NCBI GenBank assembly: GCA_965216025.1
Contig: CBDCEX010000010.1
Location: forward strand, 71,286-135,285
Reading direction: 5' to 3'
DNA: 64,000 nucleotides
From: JADFQT01 sp965216025
GTDB lineage: Bacteria; Chloroflexota; Dehalococcoidia; Lucifugimonadales; UBA3495
The notes beneath the pieces were generated by a model. The model worked only from the letters and a program-made list of their open reading frames with translations, was not told where the DNA came from and made no database searches. Of the stretch, positions 42,515-51,900 are shown piece after piece; positions within the stretch are counted from its first letter, which is position 1; every line of letters starts with the position of its first letter. Position numbers and translations under genes: made by a program.

Positions 42515-43557
42515 CCCCAGGAGGCGCCGCGATGGATCCCACGCTGATCCCGAGTGACGGGAGCGCTGCCGAACGACCGGAGGAGACCGGTGGAGGGCTG
42601 GCGCTGGACCCCGACGCGGAGCCATCCGCAGTCCGACTGGATGCCCTCCTGACGGCCGACCCCAAGTTCCGGCGCAGCTGGGGGCAGGACCGGAAAGACC
42701 AATCGCCGACGGCTTACAACCTGTCGCTGGCCACCATGGCCATGCAGGCGGGATGGAGCGACCAGGAGGTGGTGAACCTGCTGATCTGCTGGCGCCGGAA
42801 GCACGGCCACGACCTGAAGCTGGGGGAGGGGTACTACGAAATCATCCTATCCAAGGCGAAAGAACCCATCGTAATGGCCCAGGCACAGGAGCAGTTGGAG
42901 GAAGCGCTGCTCCTGCGCCCCGAGGACCAATCCGAGGTCCTGAAGGCCAACCTGAAAACCCTCTTTAGAGTGGACATCATCCGCATCGTCAAGTATGTGG
43001 GGGAGCCGCCCGTCTACTACATGTACACCAAGCAGGGAGACATCACCCTGGGAGAGATCAGCAGCATCACCTCGCAGACCAAGTTCCAGAACCTGGTGGC
43101 CGCGGCCACCGACGTGTGGATACCCGCCGTGTCCCGAAAGGCGTGGGACCAACGGATCCAGGCGATATTGCTGGTCTGCGAGCCCATCGATGTCGGCGAC
43201 GCCAGCCACCCGGCCCCGGAGACCAACGCGTGGCTGGAGGAGTACCTGCTGGAGGAGCCGCCCCGGGAGGAAGATGAATGGCTGAAGGCCGCGGAGGCCA
43301 AACTGCCCTTCATCCGACACGAGAAGGTCCACATCTTCCTGTACGATTTCCGGAAGTGGCTGGAGCTCAACACCGGCGAGCAGGCCAGCTCCCACGCTCT
43401 GGGGCGGAGGCTCAGGCAGTACCAGGTCCAGACGGAGAAGACCAACGTGAAGTTCGGAAACTCCTCCCGGACCTCTCGCACCACCTGGCAACTGCCCGAG
43501 AGATACCATGCCAAATCGGTCCTGGAAGAACGGGTCCCGGAAGAGCCAGAGTCCTGA
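42511..43557 (+). CDS. Replication-type protein of the integrated element
   Basis: The 348-residue protein (MTPGGAAMDPTLIPSDGSAA) contains SPTAYNLSLATMAMQAGWSD and QEVVNLLICWRRKHGHDLKL. This segment is typical of the linker that follows the prim-pol domain in plasmid and phage primases. A globular middle (LFRVDIIRIVKYVGEPPVYY) and a C-terminal winged-helix-like part (HALGRRLRQYQVQTEKTNVK) follow. There is no Walker A motif, so it is not a helicase on its own. It ends 30 bases before the iteron block, the usual place for a rep gene beside its origin. The role in initiation is inferred. Confidence 0.55.
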   Translation: MTPGGAAMDPTLIPSDGSAAERPEETGGGLALDPDAEPSAVRLDALLTADPKFRRSWGQDRKDQSPTAYNLSLATMAMQAGWSDQEVVNLLICWRRKHGHDLKLGEGYYEIILSKAKEPIVMAQAQEQLEEALLLRPEDQSEVLKANLKTLFRVDIIRIVKYVGEPPVYYMYTKQGDITLGEISSITSQTKFQNLVAAATDVWIPAVSRKAWDQRIQAILLVCEPIDVGDASHPAPETNAWLEEYLLEEPPREEDEWLKAAEAKLPFIRHEKVHIFLYDFRKWLELNTGEQASSHALGRRLRQYQVQTEKTNVKFGNSSRTSRTTWQLPERYHAKSVLEERVPEEPES

Positions 43558-43812
43558 GGGAGAGTAGTTGAGTAGCCTTAGTACTACGCGCGAGATTCTT
43601 GAAAAAAATTTCCATTTTTTCCAAACAGGCTACTCCGCTACTCAAATCACAGGTTTTTCGCAGTTCTTGTTCTAATATCACATCTAGAAGGAGTCTATTT
43701 TTAGAACAAAACCTGAGTAGTCGTTGCCTAAAAATTACTACTCAGGGACTACTCAGGCTACTCACAATCAACAAAAGACGAAGAGCGAAGGTCGAGAGCC
43801 AAAAATGGGTTA

Positions 43813-43841
43813 TAGATATGGGTAATTCGTCTCTATATATA
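43813..43841 (+). promoter_or_regulatory. Promoter of the candidate RNA, copy 2
   Basis: TAGATA (43813-43818) and TATATA (43836-43841) are 17 bases apart, at the same place as in copy 1. The -35 box differs by one base from TTGATA. Confidence 0.6.
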
Positions 43842-43844
43842 TAA

Positions 43845-43939
43845 GGGGTCGAGACGATTTTCGACGGAGAGCCGGGGTGAAAAACCGGCGTGGAGCAGAG
43901 AAAAGACGATGCCATCAGTAAAAAACACTGGACGACCCC
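43845..43939 (+). ncRNA. Candidate structured RNA, copy 2
   Basis: GGGGTCG (43845-43851) pairs with CGACCCC (43933-43939). The GCCGG/CCGGC hairpin is unchanged from copy 1. The second hairpin becomes GCAGAG-AAAAGA-CGATGC, which keeps outer pairs and replaces two inner pairs with tandem G-A mismatches. Conservation exceeds that of the flanking iteron tract, which supports selection on this segment. Confidence 0.5.
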
Positions 43940-43956
43940 GGGGAATTGTGTGATTG

Positions 43957-44113
43957 TCGATGCCGTTGGTGATCGGTCCACATTGTATTCCTACTTTCGC
44001 GTCCTACCGGGATGCCGTTGGTACTCGGTCCACATAGGGATTTCTTCTTTCGCGTCCTACCGGGATGCCGTTGGTACTCGATCCACATAGGGATTTCTTC
44101 TTTCGGGTTCTAC
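43957..44113. repeat. 53-bp tandem repeat, three units
   Basis: Units start near 43957, at 44008 and at 44061 and share GATGCCGTTGGTACTCGGTC, CACATAGGGATTTCTTCTTT and CGCGTCCTAC. Copy 1 of the block has a single partial unit (31577-31613). Confidence 0.85.
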
Positions 44114-44153
44114 CGAAACGCTGTGGTTCATCTGGTTGGCTTGGTGTGTGGGT

Positions 44154-44711
44154 TCAACCCTGGGGTTGATCCTGCTCCAGGTCTGATGTGTCGTCGTTGT
44201 GCTGGCCCCGGAGGACACAGTGGCCGCAGCTGCGGCATACCGGGTGGAGGTTCCCGTACTCCGGGTTGTGGGTCTGCTTGCAGAAGCCGGCGTTGGCGGC
44301 GTCCTTGCAACGGGGGCAGCCCTCGCATTTTCTCCCTCCGGCCATCTGGGAGTACTCGGTCTCGGGTCGGGTGAGGGTGGTGGTCATGGTCATGCTATTT
44401 TCTCCTACGGCCGCCCGGGCGGCGCAGTAGGCCACTTTCTCGACCATTGGCGGGGAGAATTCTATCCACACCGGGGGCTTGTTGTTTCGGTCCAGGCAGA
44501 TGTCGGGAGTGAAGCCATCGTACTCCACCCCGACCCTTACGGCTGTCACATCAGCCAGGATGTTTTTCACAAAGCCGCCCGATTCGCACTCCCCGCAGGA
44601 CTCCCAGAAGAATATCCACACCAGTTGTTGCCGTCTCCGGTGGACTTCCAGATAGTTGCCATATATCGCCTTATTAGAAAGGCGAGAAAGTTCAGGGTCA
44701 TTCATGCTCAT
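44154..44711 (-). CDS. Zinc-ribbon protein, copy 2, with extra N-terminal domain
   Basis: The 185-residue frame has two parts. Residues 1-105 (MSMNDPELSRLSNKAIYGNY, WIFFWESCGECESGGF, DGFTPDICLDRNNKPPVWIE) resemble a small nuclease-like or CoiA-like fold, seen as DICLDRNN..P.WIE. Residues 107-185 match the 31650-31886 protein with its cysteine pairs. AGGAGA lies before the internal ATG (MTMTTTLTRP), so the second part may also be made alone, as in copy 1. Confidence 0.65.
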   Translation of the reverse strand: MSMNDPELSRLSNKAIYGNYLEVHRRRQQLVWIFFWESCGECESGGFVKNILADVTAVRVGVEYDGFTPDICLDRNNKPPVWIEFSPPMVEKVAYCAARAAVGENSMTMTTTLTRPETEYSQMAGGRKCEGCPRCKDAANAGFCKQTHNPEYGNLHPVCRSCGHCVLRGQHNDDTSDLEQDQPQG

Positions 44712-44860
44712 CCCTTTAATCCGTTGTGAAGTGCAATTTATAGCGTAAGTTGGTTCGTGGAGAGAAAATTGCGAAACTATTTATTTAAGGGCAAGTCCTA
44801 ACCGCCATGCCAACAAGCAAACGGAATCCCAATTGCGCCCGGTGAAAAGCGAGGGTTCTG

Positions 44861-45406
44861 ATGGCATTCACAGTATATCCGCTGGCCCTGATGGCCCTGG
44901 GGTTGGGGCTATACGTTGGCGAGTGGTTCCCGGACGTTGACCAGAAGACGTCCCTGCTGCTACACCGTTCTATCCTGACCCACGGGTTGCTGCTGCCCCT
45001 TACGGTGTACCTGGTGGCTTCCCGTATCCAATTCAGGATAGTTCGTTGGCTGGCTATGGGCGTCAACTTAGGGGTGGCGGTCCACCTGGCCTTTGACCTG
45101 TTCCCCAGAGCATGGAAGGGTTATGCGCTGGTTAGCCTGCCGTTCTACGGGTGGATGCCACCTTTGGTGTCCTGGGTTTGGATAGCTTTGGTGGGGTTCG
45201 CCTGCTTTTACATGGCGGCAAAGCTGGTGCGGGATGGTGGGGAAGGCGCCGTCCTTGTGGTAATGGTGTGTGGCCTCGTTGTCTATGCGTTGCCGGGGGA
45301 ACATGCCCTGTGGAGGCCAATAGCCACCGTGGTGGTTGACGCCGCTGCCGCTACATTTGCGGCCCTGCTGACTTACCAGCGGCCCAAGCGTGGTGCGGTC
45401 GTCTGA
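44861..45406 (+). CDS. DUF457-like membrane protein (metal-dependent hydrolase type)
   Basis: The 181-residue protein has five or six hydrophobic segments and the conserved polar residues of the YdjM/DUF457 group: EWFPDVDQKTSLLLHRSILT followed by HG, and a second HLAFDLFPRAWKG. The D-x-D, H-R..TH and H..FD residues would form a metal site at the membrane. Members include SOS-regulated inner-membrane proteins of uncertain substrate. It stands alone on the plus strand. Confidence 0.65.
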   Translation: MAFTVYPLALMALGLGLYVGEWFPDVDQKTSLLLHRSILTHGLLLPLTVYLVASRIQFRIVRWLAMGVNLGVAVHLAFDLFPRAWKGYALVSLPFYGWMPPLVSWVWIALVGFACFYMAAKLVRDGGEGAVLVVMVCGLVVYALPGEHALWRPIATVVVDAAAATFAALLTYQRPKRGAVV

Positions 45407-46223
45407 AACGGCTTACCCGCTACAAGTAAACGGAACCCGCTGGACGATACGCTGCAGGAAATGCTCAATCACATCGTCGCCCATGACACCGCACCCTGCT
45501 TCAAGTGCGGCGATCCGAACCCCAAGACCCTGCCGGCGATGACTGAAGCGGGGGCCAGCGACCTGACCACAGCCGACACCATGGCTGGCCTCTTCGCTGC
45601 CCTGAATTTGGCAGGGGTGGGAGGACTCGAACCTCTGGTTCCAGAGACCAGCGCTCTGGCCATTGAGCTACGCTCCTGCAGGAAGGGACCAGCGGCTACC
45701 CGCAGGTCCTCGGGGTATTCGATGTATCGCCTCAGGTGGTCACCGGATGTGAGCCTAGCGGCGACCAGACCTATCCCGTTCGGTGGCCACGAGAACGGAT
45801 TAATCGCAGACTTGCGTCGTGCAATATCCATTACGTTAACCCAACGGAATGGCAACCCAACGGAATGGCGGTTGGCCGAACCACCGTAGCCATGGCCACG
45901 GTCTTTTTGTCCCTGACGGAGAGTATCCGCCAAACTCTTGAGAGTTTCCTGCTCAAACCGAGCCTCCGGAGCCGCCGGCCGTCGCCGCGTATACCCAAAT
46001 ATGTACCGTTATTTCACCGTTGGGACCCATCAGCCCGCCTAGCTGCCGGCGGCGCTGCCCAGATCCCACAGCTGCCCCCCGCACAAGCGGGGGGCTCTAA
46101 AGAGCGCATCTTCGAAAGCACCTTAGTCATCCTCACACCAAAAAGACCCAAGTCCAACAGAAAATCAGCCAGCGCCAGCCAAAAAGTAAGAAAGCCGAAG
46201 CCCCGGGTCGAGCTAAAGCCCGG
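45407..46223. other. Mostly gene-free stretch with a tRNA-like gene
   Basis: A plus-strand frame from 45461 (MLNHIVAHDTAPCFKCGDPN) looks protein-like for about 50 residues and then runs antisense through the tRNA, so it is probably a truncated gene. The remainder, including the short tandem CCAACGGAATGGC at 45841-45866, shows no supported gene. Confidence 0.45.
45609..45677 (-). tRNA. tRNA-Gln(CTG)-like gene lacking a variable loop
   Basis: On the minus strand the D arm (GCTC-AATGGCCA-GAGC), an anticodon arm CTGGT-CTCTGGA-ACCAG with anticodon CTG, a TTCGAGT T-loop and an encoded CCA end are present. Only 69 nt separate the ends, so the anticodon and T arms share bases and no variable loop remains. 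Acceptor pairing (AGGAGCG with CACCCCT) has two mismatches. It is probably a defective or element-borne tRNA. Confidence 0.6.
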
Positions 46224-46511
46224 GTGGAGCCCACACCTGCCGACGTCGAAGCCAGAGAGCAGAACCGGCACGAGTACGAGCGGCACAGGAAGCGGACGGC
46301 GGAGCGCAAGGAGTTGAACCGCCGCTTTGCCCAAGCCAAACGGCAGGAGGCCAAGTCCCTCGGGCTCTGTGTCGCATGCGGGGCTCCCCCCATCCCGGAC
46401 CAGACCAGGTGCGAGGTATGTGCCGAGCAGCACCGGCAATACCACAAGCAAGCCCGGGAGAGAGCCAGGCAACAGAGGGAGCAGGCATCCGGCCAGACCA
46501 AGATATTCTGA
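46224..46511 (+). CDS. Small zinc-binding basic protein
   Basis: The 95-residue protein from GTG 46224 has a Lys/Arg-rich helix (HEYERHRKRTAERKELNRRF), a zinc ribbon LCVACGAPPIPDQTRCEVCA, and a second basic helix (HRQYHKQARERARQQREQ). This layout is common in phage and mobile elements and suggests nucleic-acid binding. A perfect 15-bp hairpin follows the stop. Confidence 0.65.
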   Translation: MEPTPADVEAREQNRHEYERHRKRTAERKELNRRFAQAKRQEAKSLGLCVACGAPPIPDQTRCEVCAEQHRQYHKQARERARQQREQASGQTKIF

Positions 46512-46517
46512 AGACAA

Positions 46518-46562
46518 CCCCGGTTACGGGCCGCAGACCCTCGTCCCGGCCCGTAACCGGGG
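46518..46562. terminator. Strong hairpin after the 46224 gene
   Basis: CCCCGGTTACGGGCC and GGCCCGTAACCGGGG pair perfectly over 15 bp around a 15-nt loop, seven bases after the stop. No T-run follows, so termination is only likely. Confidence 0.6.
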
Positions 46563-46809
46563 CAAACAGGCCCGCTGGAACCGCTTCACCTCCAACACCC
46601 GGTGGGCCATAAATCCCGGAAATGGGCCATCTGGAGAGATTCCGAGTGGCCCATGCAGAACCGGGTTGAACCTCCTTCGGATAGTCCTGACCGAGACGTT
46701 GAACCGCAGACCCCGCGCATCTAAGCCCAAGTTGTGACCAACCGCCCTTGCTCCCACGTAACTATGCGGGTAGAGTAACAATGTCACCCAGCATCCGAGG
46801 GAGCAGAAA

Positions 46810-47004
46810 ATGCCGGTCATTCGAGTCAAACCCGAGACCTATGAGAGGATGAAGAGCTGGGCCGTACCCCTTGAAGATACCCCCAATGACGCCATAGAAA
46901 GAATCCTGGAAGTGGCTGAAGAACACCGCGCCTGCATGGCCAGAACCGAAAACCCAGAACCGGAAGCAAGGGCGACCCAGGAGGAAAACCACAAAGAGAC
47001 CTGA
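46810..47004 (+). CDS. Ribbon-helix-helix-like small protein
   Basis: The 64-residue protein MPVIRVKPETYERMKSWAVP continues LEDTPNDAIERILEVAEEH, matching a group of short proteins with a strand-helix-helix pattern like RHH antitoxins and regulators. The acidic tail is disordered. GGGAGC precedes the ATG. A weak promoter (TTGCTC-17-TAGAGT, 46748-46776) lies upstream. No toxin partner is seen beside it. Confidence 0.6.
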   Translation: MPVIRVKPETYERMKSWAVPLEDTPNDAIERILEVAEEHRACMARTENPEPEARATQEENHKET

Positions 47005-47057
47005 CTATCCCTGAACGAATATCAGAAATGTCGGGAGCGAAGGGGCAGCAGGAAAAG

Positions 47058-47420
47058 ATGAGCGAGATCACGGAGATCACCCAGGGTCATATCCTGACCG
47101 GAGTCATGTTCAACGAGCCCATGAGGGTCGTCACCACGAGGCAAAGCGGCACGGGAACCATGATCGCCGGCCTGGTGGGCCAGAGCTCCGGGCAATTCCG
47201 CGAGGTGACCCTCACCGCCGAGGACATCGCCCAGCTCAACGCCATAGATCCCAACGCCTCATACGACGGGGACGGGGAACTCCTCAAACTCGCTCTGCAG
47301 GCCTATACCCTGGGCATCGCCCACGAGTTCGACCCCTACTTCGGCCTCTCCATCTCCCGCGTGGACCCGCTGCCCCACCAGCTTGAGGCCGTCTACGAAT
47401 ACTTCCTGAAGCTGCGCAGG
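47058..47420 (+). pseudogene. N-terminal fragment of a DrmD-like SNF2 helicase
   Basis: From MSEITEITQGHILTGVMFNE the sequence resembles the start of large SNF2-type helicases found in DISARM and similar defence loci: a G..L.G....EP.RV opening, then LKLALQAYTLGIAHEFDPYF and the diagnostic SISRVDPLPHQLEAVYEYFL. In intact proteins the Walker A segment follows about 15 residues later. Here homology stops at LRRKAP, where IS1380 sequence begins on the other strand. About 1000 residues of helicase are missing. Confidence 0.65.
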
Positions 47421-47429
47421 AAGGCGCCC

Positions 47430-47747
47430 AGAGCCTGCCCTCGCGAAAGCGGGGGTGGAGGGCGCCTTAGCCCTGAAACCGAGAACGCGGGCGGTCCCGC
47501 CGGCGCGCAGCGCATCGGCGTCGTCGATGCAGTCGCCGCCAGCCAGAGCGGAGGCCACCAGCGTCATCATCTTGTCGCCGGTGTTGGCCCGGCCCGGCGC
47601 ATTGCCCAAGTCGAGGTGCTTCTGGAGGAGTTGGGTCAGGCCCAGGCGCAGGGCGAGGGTGGCCGGAAGGATCAACCCGGCATTGGCCACCAGGCGGTGG
47701 TCGTCGAAGGCGATGCGGATGCCGTCGGGATGGTGGCGTGGTAGCAT
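47430..47747 (-). pseudogene. IS1380-family transposase N-terminal remnant
   Basis: MLPRHHPDGIRIAFDDHRLV, NAGLILPATLALRLGLTQLL, LGNAPGRANTGDKMMTLVAS, ALAGGDCIDDADALRAGGTA and RVLGFRAKAPST form the conserved first 105 residues of IS1380 transposases. The frame then enters the antisense of the helicase fragment. No catalytic domain remains. Confidence 0.85.
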
Positions 47748-47910
47748 CTATTGGGTGCCCCTTGTTCTGGGGTCGGTTTGCTGTTACAAACCATTATCCC
47801 AGATGCACAGGAGCACCTTCTTGTCGCTTCAGAACGCTGACCCGACCCTCTCCTTCGGTGGATTCGGGCTTAGGTGCTCGGTCCGCAACACAATTCTGAA
47901 AGGTGACGTT

Positions 47911-48555
47911 ATGAGAATCAGAAGACTCGCTGTTCCGATTGCTATAACTTCGGCCCTGGTCATCCTGGGCGGCGTGACCGCGGGACTGATCTGGGCCTGG
48001 TCCCCGGCCCCAAGCTCTGTTCAGTCGAACCTGCAAGCTGCAAACCTCCCGCTTGAGCCTCCGGCCGAGGCTGAACCTATGTCTATGACTTGGTCGTCTG
48101 CACCGGCAGAGTCCCAGGTTAAACACTCCGCAAGAGTCGACAGTGCCGAATTGGGAGGTATCGATGTCAATGGGCCCGCTACTGCCAGTGACGACACTCT
48201 GCCCACGCTTCCGGAAAAGCCCGAACTGAAGTACCCCAGCCTGGGCTCCAATCTCGACCAACTTGTTGCCAGCGTCGAGGAGGGTGAGACCTCTGCCAAG
48301 GAAGCCGCCGAAGACGCCCCGGTGCACCAGGAGGCATCCGTCGCGGTCACCATCTACCTGTCCGGGAACGTGGACGACGTGGTGAAGTTTCTGGAGGACA
48401 ACGGCGGCTCGCCCCGCAACGTGGGCGAGGACTACATAGAGGCCTACGTGCCCGTATCACTGCTGGGCCGGGTCTCGGAACGGACTGGGGTCATCCGGGT
48501 GCGGGAAATCGCCCCGCCGGAGCCGGCCCAAAGCGGGCGTCTGATCACCGGCTAG
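47911..48555 (+). CDS. Secreted stand-alone prodomain-like protein
   Basis: The 214-residue protein starts MRIRRLAVPIAITSALVILG behind AAGGTG and has an N-terminal membrane or signal segment (to about 30) and a linker of about 70 residues. It then has a domain (from LPTLPEKPELKYPSLGSNLD) 85-90% identical to residues 38-147 of the protease encoded at 48912. In the protease this domain precedes the catalytic unit. The stop comes at the point where the protease would continue. It may be a pseudogene of a protease or a free prodomain or inhibitor. Confidence 0.65.
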   Translation: MRIRRLAVPIAITSALVILGGVTAGLIWAWSPAPSSVQSNLQAANLPLEPPAEAEPMSMTWSSAPAESQVKHSARVDSAELGGIDVNGPATASDDTLPTLPEKPELKYPSLGSNLDQLVASVEEGETSAKEAAEDAPVHQEASVAVTIYLSGNVDDVVKFLEDNGGSPRNVGEDYIEAYVPVSLLGRVSERTGVIRVREIAPPEPAQSGRLITG

Positions 48556-48911
48556 AAATCTGGCCGGAAACCTCGATTCTCCCCAAACCGTCGTTTTCAT
48601 AACGTTGATTATCGATGAAATAGCGGGTGTTTCAACGTAATACATGTACTACTGTGCCACATAAGACTGGAATACGTCTGATTGGCGTAGCGTAAAACCC
48701 GGCCAATGGCTTTCCGGCCAGACTTCTAGGTCTCCTGATGTCCCTCACCGACCGGCCACACGGTGTCGGTCGAGACTTGTGCCCAGGAATAACGGAGCAA
48801 TCCAGTAAAGCCACCGAGGGCAGAGGGGCTGAAGTCGCGAGGAAAATCGGGGTGCTTGCCTGGAATCGCTCTCCAAAGCGCCGTTAAGGTGCATCGGTGG
48901 AGGAAGCGGCC
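48556..48911. other. Intergenic region, no gene seen
   Basis: The stretch has AACGTTGATTATCGATGAAA and other AT-rich segments but no convincing frame or consensus promoter. It separates the two prodomain-carrying genes. Confidence 0.4.
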
Positions 48912-51900
48912 ATGCGCATCAAGATACTGCCAGGGGCATTGGTAATCGCCGCCCTGGTCACCCTGGCGATCTCCCTGGGAGTAGCCACTCCCAACGTGTA
49001 CGGAGGCGGTGACGACAGCCTACCCACACTTCCGGAAAAGCCCGAACTGAAGTACCCCAACCTGGGTTCCAATCTCGACCAACTGGTCGCCAGCGTTGAG
49101 AAGGATAAGACCTCTGCCAAGGAAGCCGCCGAAGACGCCCCGGTGCACCGGGAGGCATCCGTCGCGGTCACCATCTACCTGTCCGGGAACTTGGCCGACG
49201 TGGTGAAGTTCCTGGAGGACAACGGCGGCTCGCCCCGCAATGTGGACGAGGACTACATAGAGACCTATGTGCCCGTATCACTGCTGGGCCGGGTCTCGGA
49301 GCAGCCCGGAGTCATCCGGGTGCGGGAAATCGCCCCGGCGGAGCCGGCTCAGATCGCCCAGCAGGTCGCGGGCCACGGTCCTCCAGTACATGGTTCGTCA
49401 GCGTGGAACCAGGCCGGGTTCAGCGGCCAGGGTATCAAGGTGGGGGTGATCGACCTCCGATTTGGTATTAACGGTTTCAGTGGCCTCATGGGGACCGAGT
49501 TGCCGTCAACTGTGCAGGCCAGATGCTATACATCAATGGGTAAATTTACCCAATTCGTGGCGGCTTGCGAAAACTCCATACTGGGCAACAATCACGGCAC
49601 TCGGGTTGCCGAGGCGGTGATCGACATCGCTCCGGAAGCGTCTCTGTACATAGCCAGTCCATATTCGAGGGGAGATACTAATAGCGCTGTCGACTGGATG
49701 GTCTCCCAGGGTGTGTCAGTTATAGTCCACAGCATAACCCACGAGTATGACGGTCCTGGCGACGGCACCTCTCCATTCAGCAACAGCCCGCTGAAAACCA
49801 TCGACCGGGCCGTGGCGGGTGGAAGCGTTTGGGTCAACGCAGCAGGCAATTACGGTCGGCGATCATGGTTCGGAGCCTACTCCATCGTGACCTCGGGAAG
49901 TAGCAGGTTTCTCACATTCAACGGATCGGATATATTCAACGACATGACCCTCGAGGCAGGCGACGAGATCAGAGTCCAATTGCGGTGGGAGGATAGTTGG
50001 GGTGGAGCAACCAGTGATTTCGACCTCTATGTCTATGACCGTACCACCCGAGAAATCGTCGCATCCAGCTTCGACCCTCAGCGAGGAGTAGCGCGACATG
50101 TTCCATACGAATCCGTGACCTATCTGGCTTCCCGCGATGGCCGGTACGCCGTAGTGGTGAACCACGAGGGCGGCAGTACGCCCGAGTGGATTCAGCTAAA
50201 AGTTGTGGGTGTCGATTCTATCGAGCACCATACCGAGAGCGGCAGCATCGCCAATCCTGCCGAAAGCCGCAACGCCGGCATGTTAGCGGTGGGGGCAGCC
50301 CACTGGAACAGCGTGGGCTCCATTGAGCCCTACAGCAGCCGGGGTCCCACACCCGACGGCAGGGTCAAGCCCGACATCGTCGGAGCCGATTGCGGGGCAA
50401 CGGCGCTGAGACCTCTCAATGAATATGGGAACGGTTTTTGTGGGACTAGCCAGGCAACGCCACACGTGGCTGGCATGGCGGCGCTGGTACGCCAGCGGTT
50501 CCCCACATACACGCCCGTGCAGGTCGCAAATTACCTGAAAGAACACGCGGAGCAGCGGGAGAGTCCTGACCCCAACAACACCTGGGGGCACGGGTTCGCC
50601 CGGCTCCCGCCGCTGCGCGGGTGCTCGGACGCCGTCCCCAATGCGGCCAGCCACCCGGGCCTGGTGGCCGACTGCGAGGCGCTGCTGGCGGCGAGGGACA
50701 CCCTGGCAGCGAGGGACACCCTGGCGGGGAGCAGAACGCTGAACTGGTCAGGTGGCACCACCATTGCTTCCTGGGATGGCGTGACCCTGAGCGGTTCACC
50801 ACTGCGGGTTACCAGTTTGGTCCTCTCGCAGAACCAGTTGAGTGGCGCGATACCCACCCAACTGGGCAGCCTCTCCAAGCTGCAGGTGCTGTACCTGTGG
50901 GGGAACCAGTTGACCGGCCCGATACCGGCCTCGCTAGGCGGCCTCGCCAACCTGGAATGGCTGTCCCTCTCGCAGAACCAGTTGAGTGGCGCGATACCCA
51001 CCGAACTGGGCAGCCTCGCCAACCTGACAAGGCTGGCCCTCTCGCAGAACCAGTTGACCGGCCTGATACCGGCGGAGTTGGGCAGCCTCTCCAACCTGAC
51101 AAACTTGAACCTCTTCAGCAACCAGTTGACCGGGGGGATACCGGCGGTGTTGGGCAGCCTGACCAACCTGGAAGCGCTGTGGCTCTCCAGCAACCAGTTG
51201 ACCGGGGAGATACCGGCGGAGTTGGGCAGCCTGACCAACCTGGAAGCGCTGTACCTCTTCAGCAACCAGTTAACCGGGGAGATACCGGCGGAGTTGGGCA
51301 GCCTGACCAACCTGGAAGCGCTGTACCTCTTCAGCAACCAGTTGACTGGGACGATACCAGCGGAACTGGGGAACCTCGCCAACCTGCGATTCCTGTCCCT
51401 CAACGGCAATCAGTTGAGCGGGGAGATACCGTCCGAACTGGGGAGCCTCGCCAACCTGCAATGGCTGTGGCTCCACAGCAACCAGTTGAGCGGGGAGATA
51501 CCTGCCGAACTGGGCGGCCTCACCGACCTGGAGGAACTGTTCCTGAGCGGGAACCAGTTGACCGGGTGCATTCCGGTGGGTATTGCGGATGTGGCGTACA
51601 ACGACTTCAATCAGCTTGGTCTGCCGTTCTGCGCGGGTGCATCCGGAGCTCCAACCATAGGCACGCTCACCCCCGGGGCGGACTTCCTCACCATAACCTG
51701 GGCCGCACCAACCGGTTCCACTGAGTCGGCAATCATCGCCTACGACCTGCGATACATTGAAACCGCCGCCAGCGGCAACTCCGACGCCGACTGGACCATT
51801 GTGGAAGATGTATGGACCGCCGGCTCGGGCGCCCTCAGTTATCAAATCACCGGCCTGACAGGAGGTGCACAATACGATGTGCAGATGCGAGCGGTCAGCG

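Larger units (their letters stand above)
43541..44425. repeat. Duplicated replicon-like block, copy 2
   Basis: This is the counterpart of 31166-31906. It begins inside the last codons of the replication-type gene and ends in the gene for the zinc-ribbon protein. It is longer than copy 1 because of a 53-bp tandem repeat. Iteron bases differ between copies in a consistent way: ACTACTGG in copy 1 and CTACTCAG in copy 2. Confidence 0.85.
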
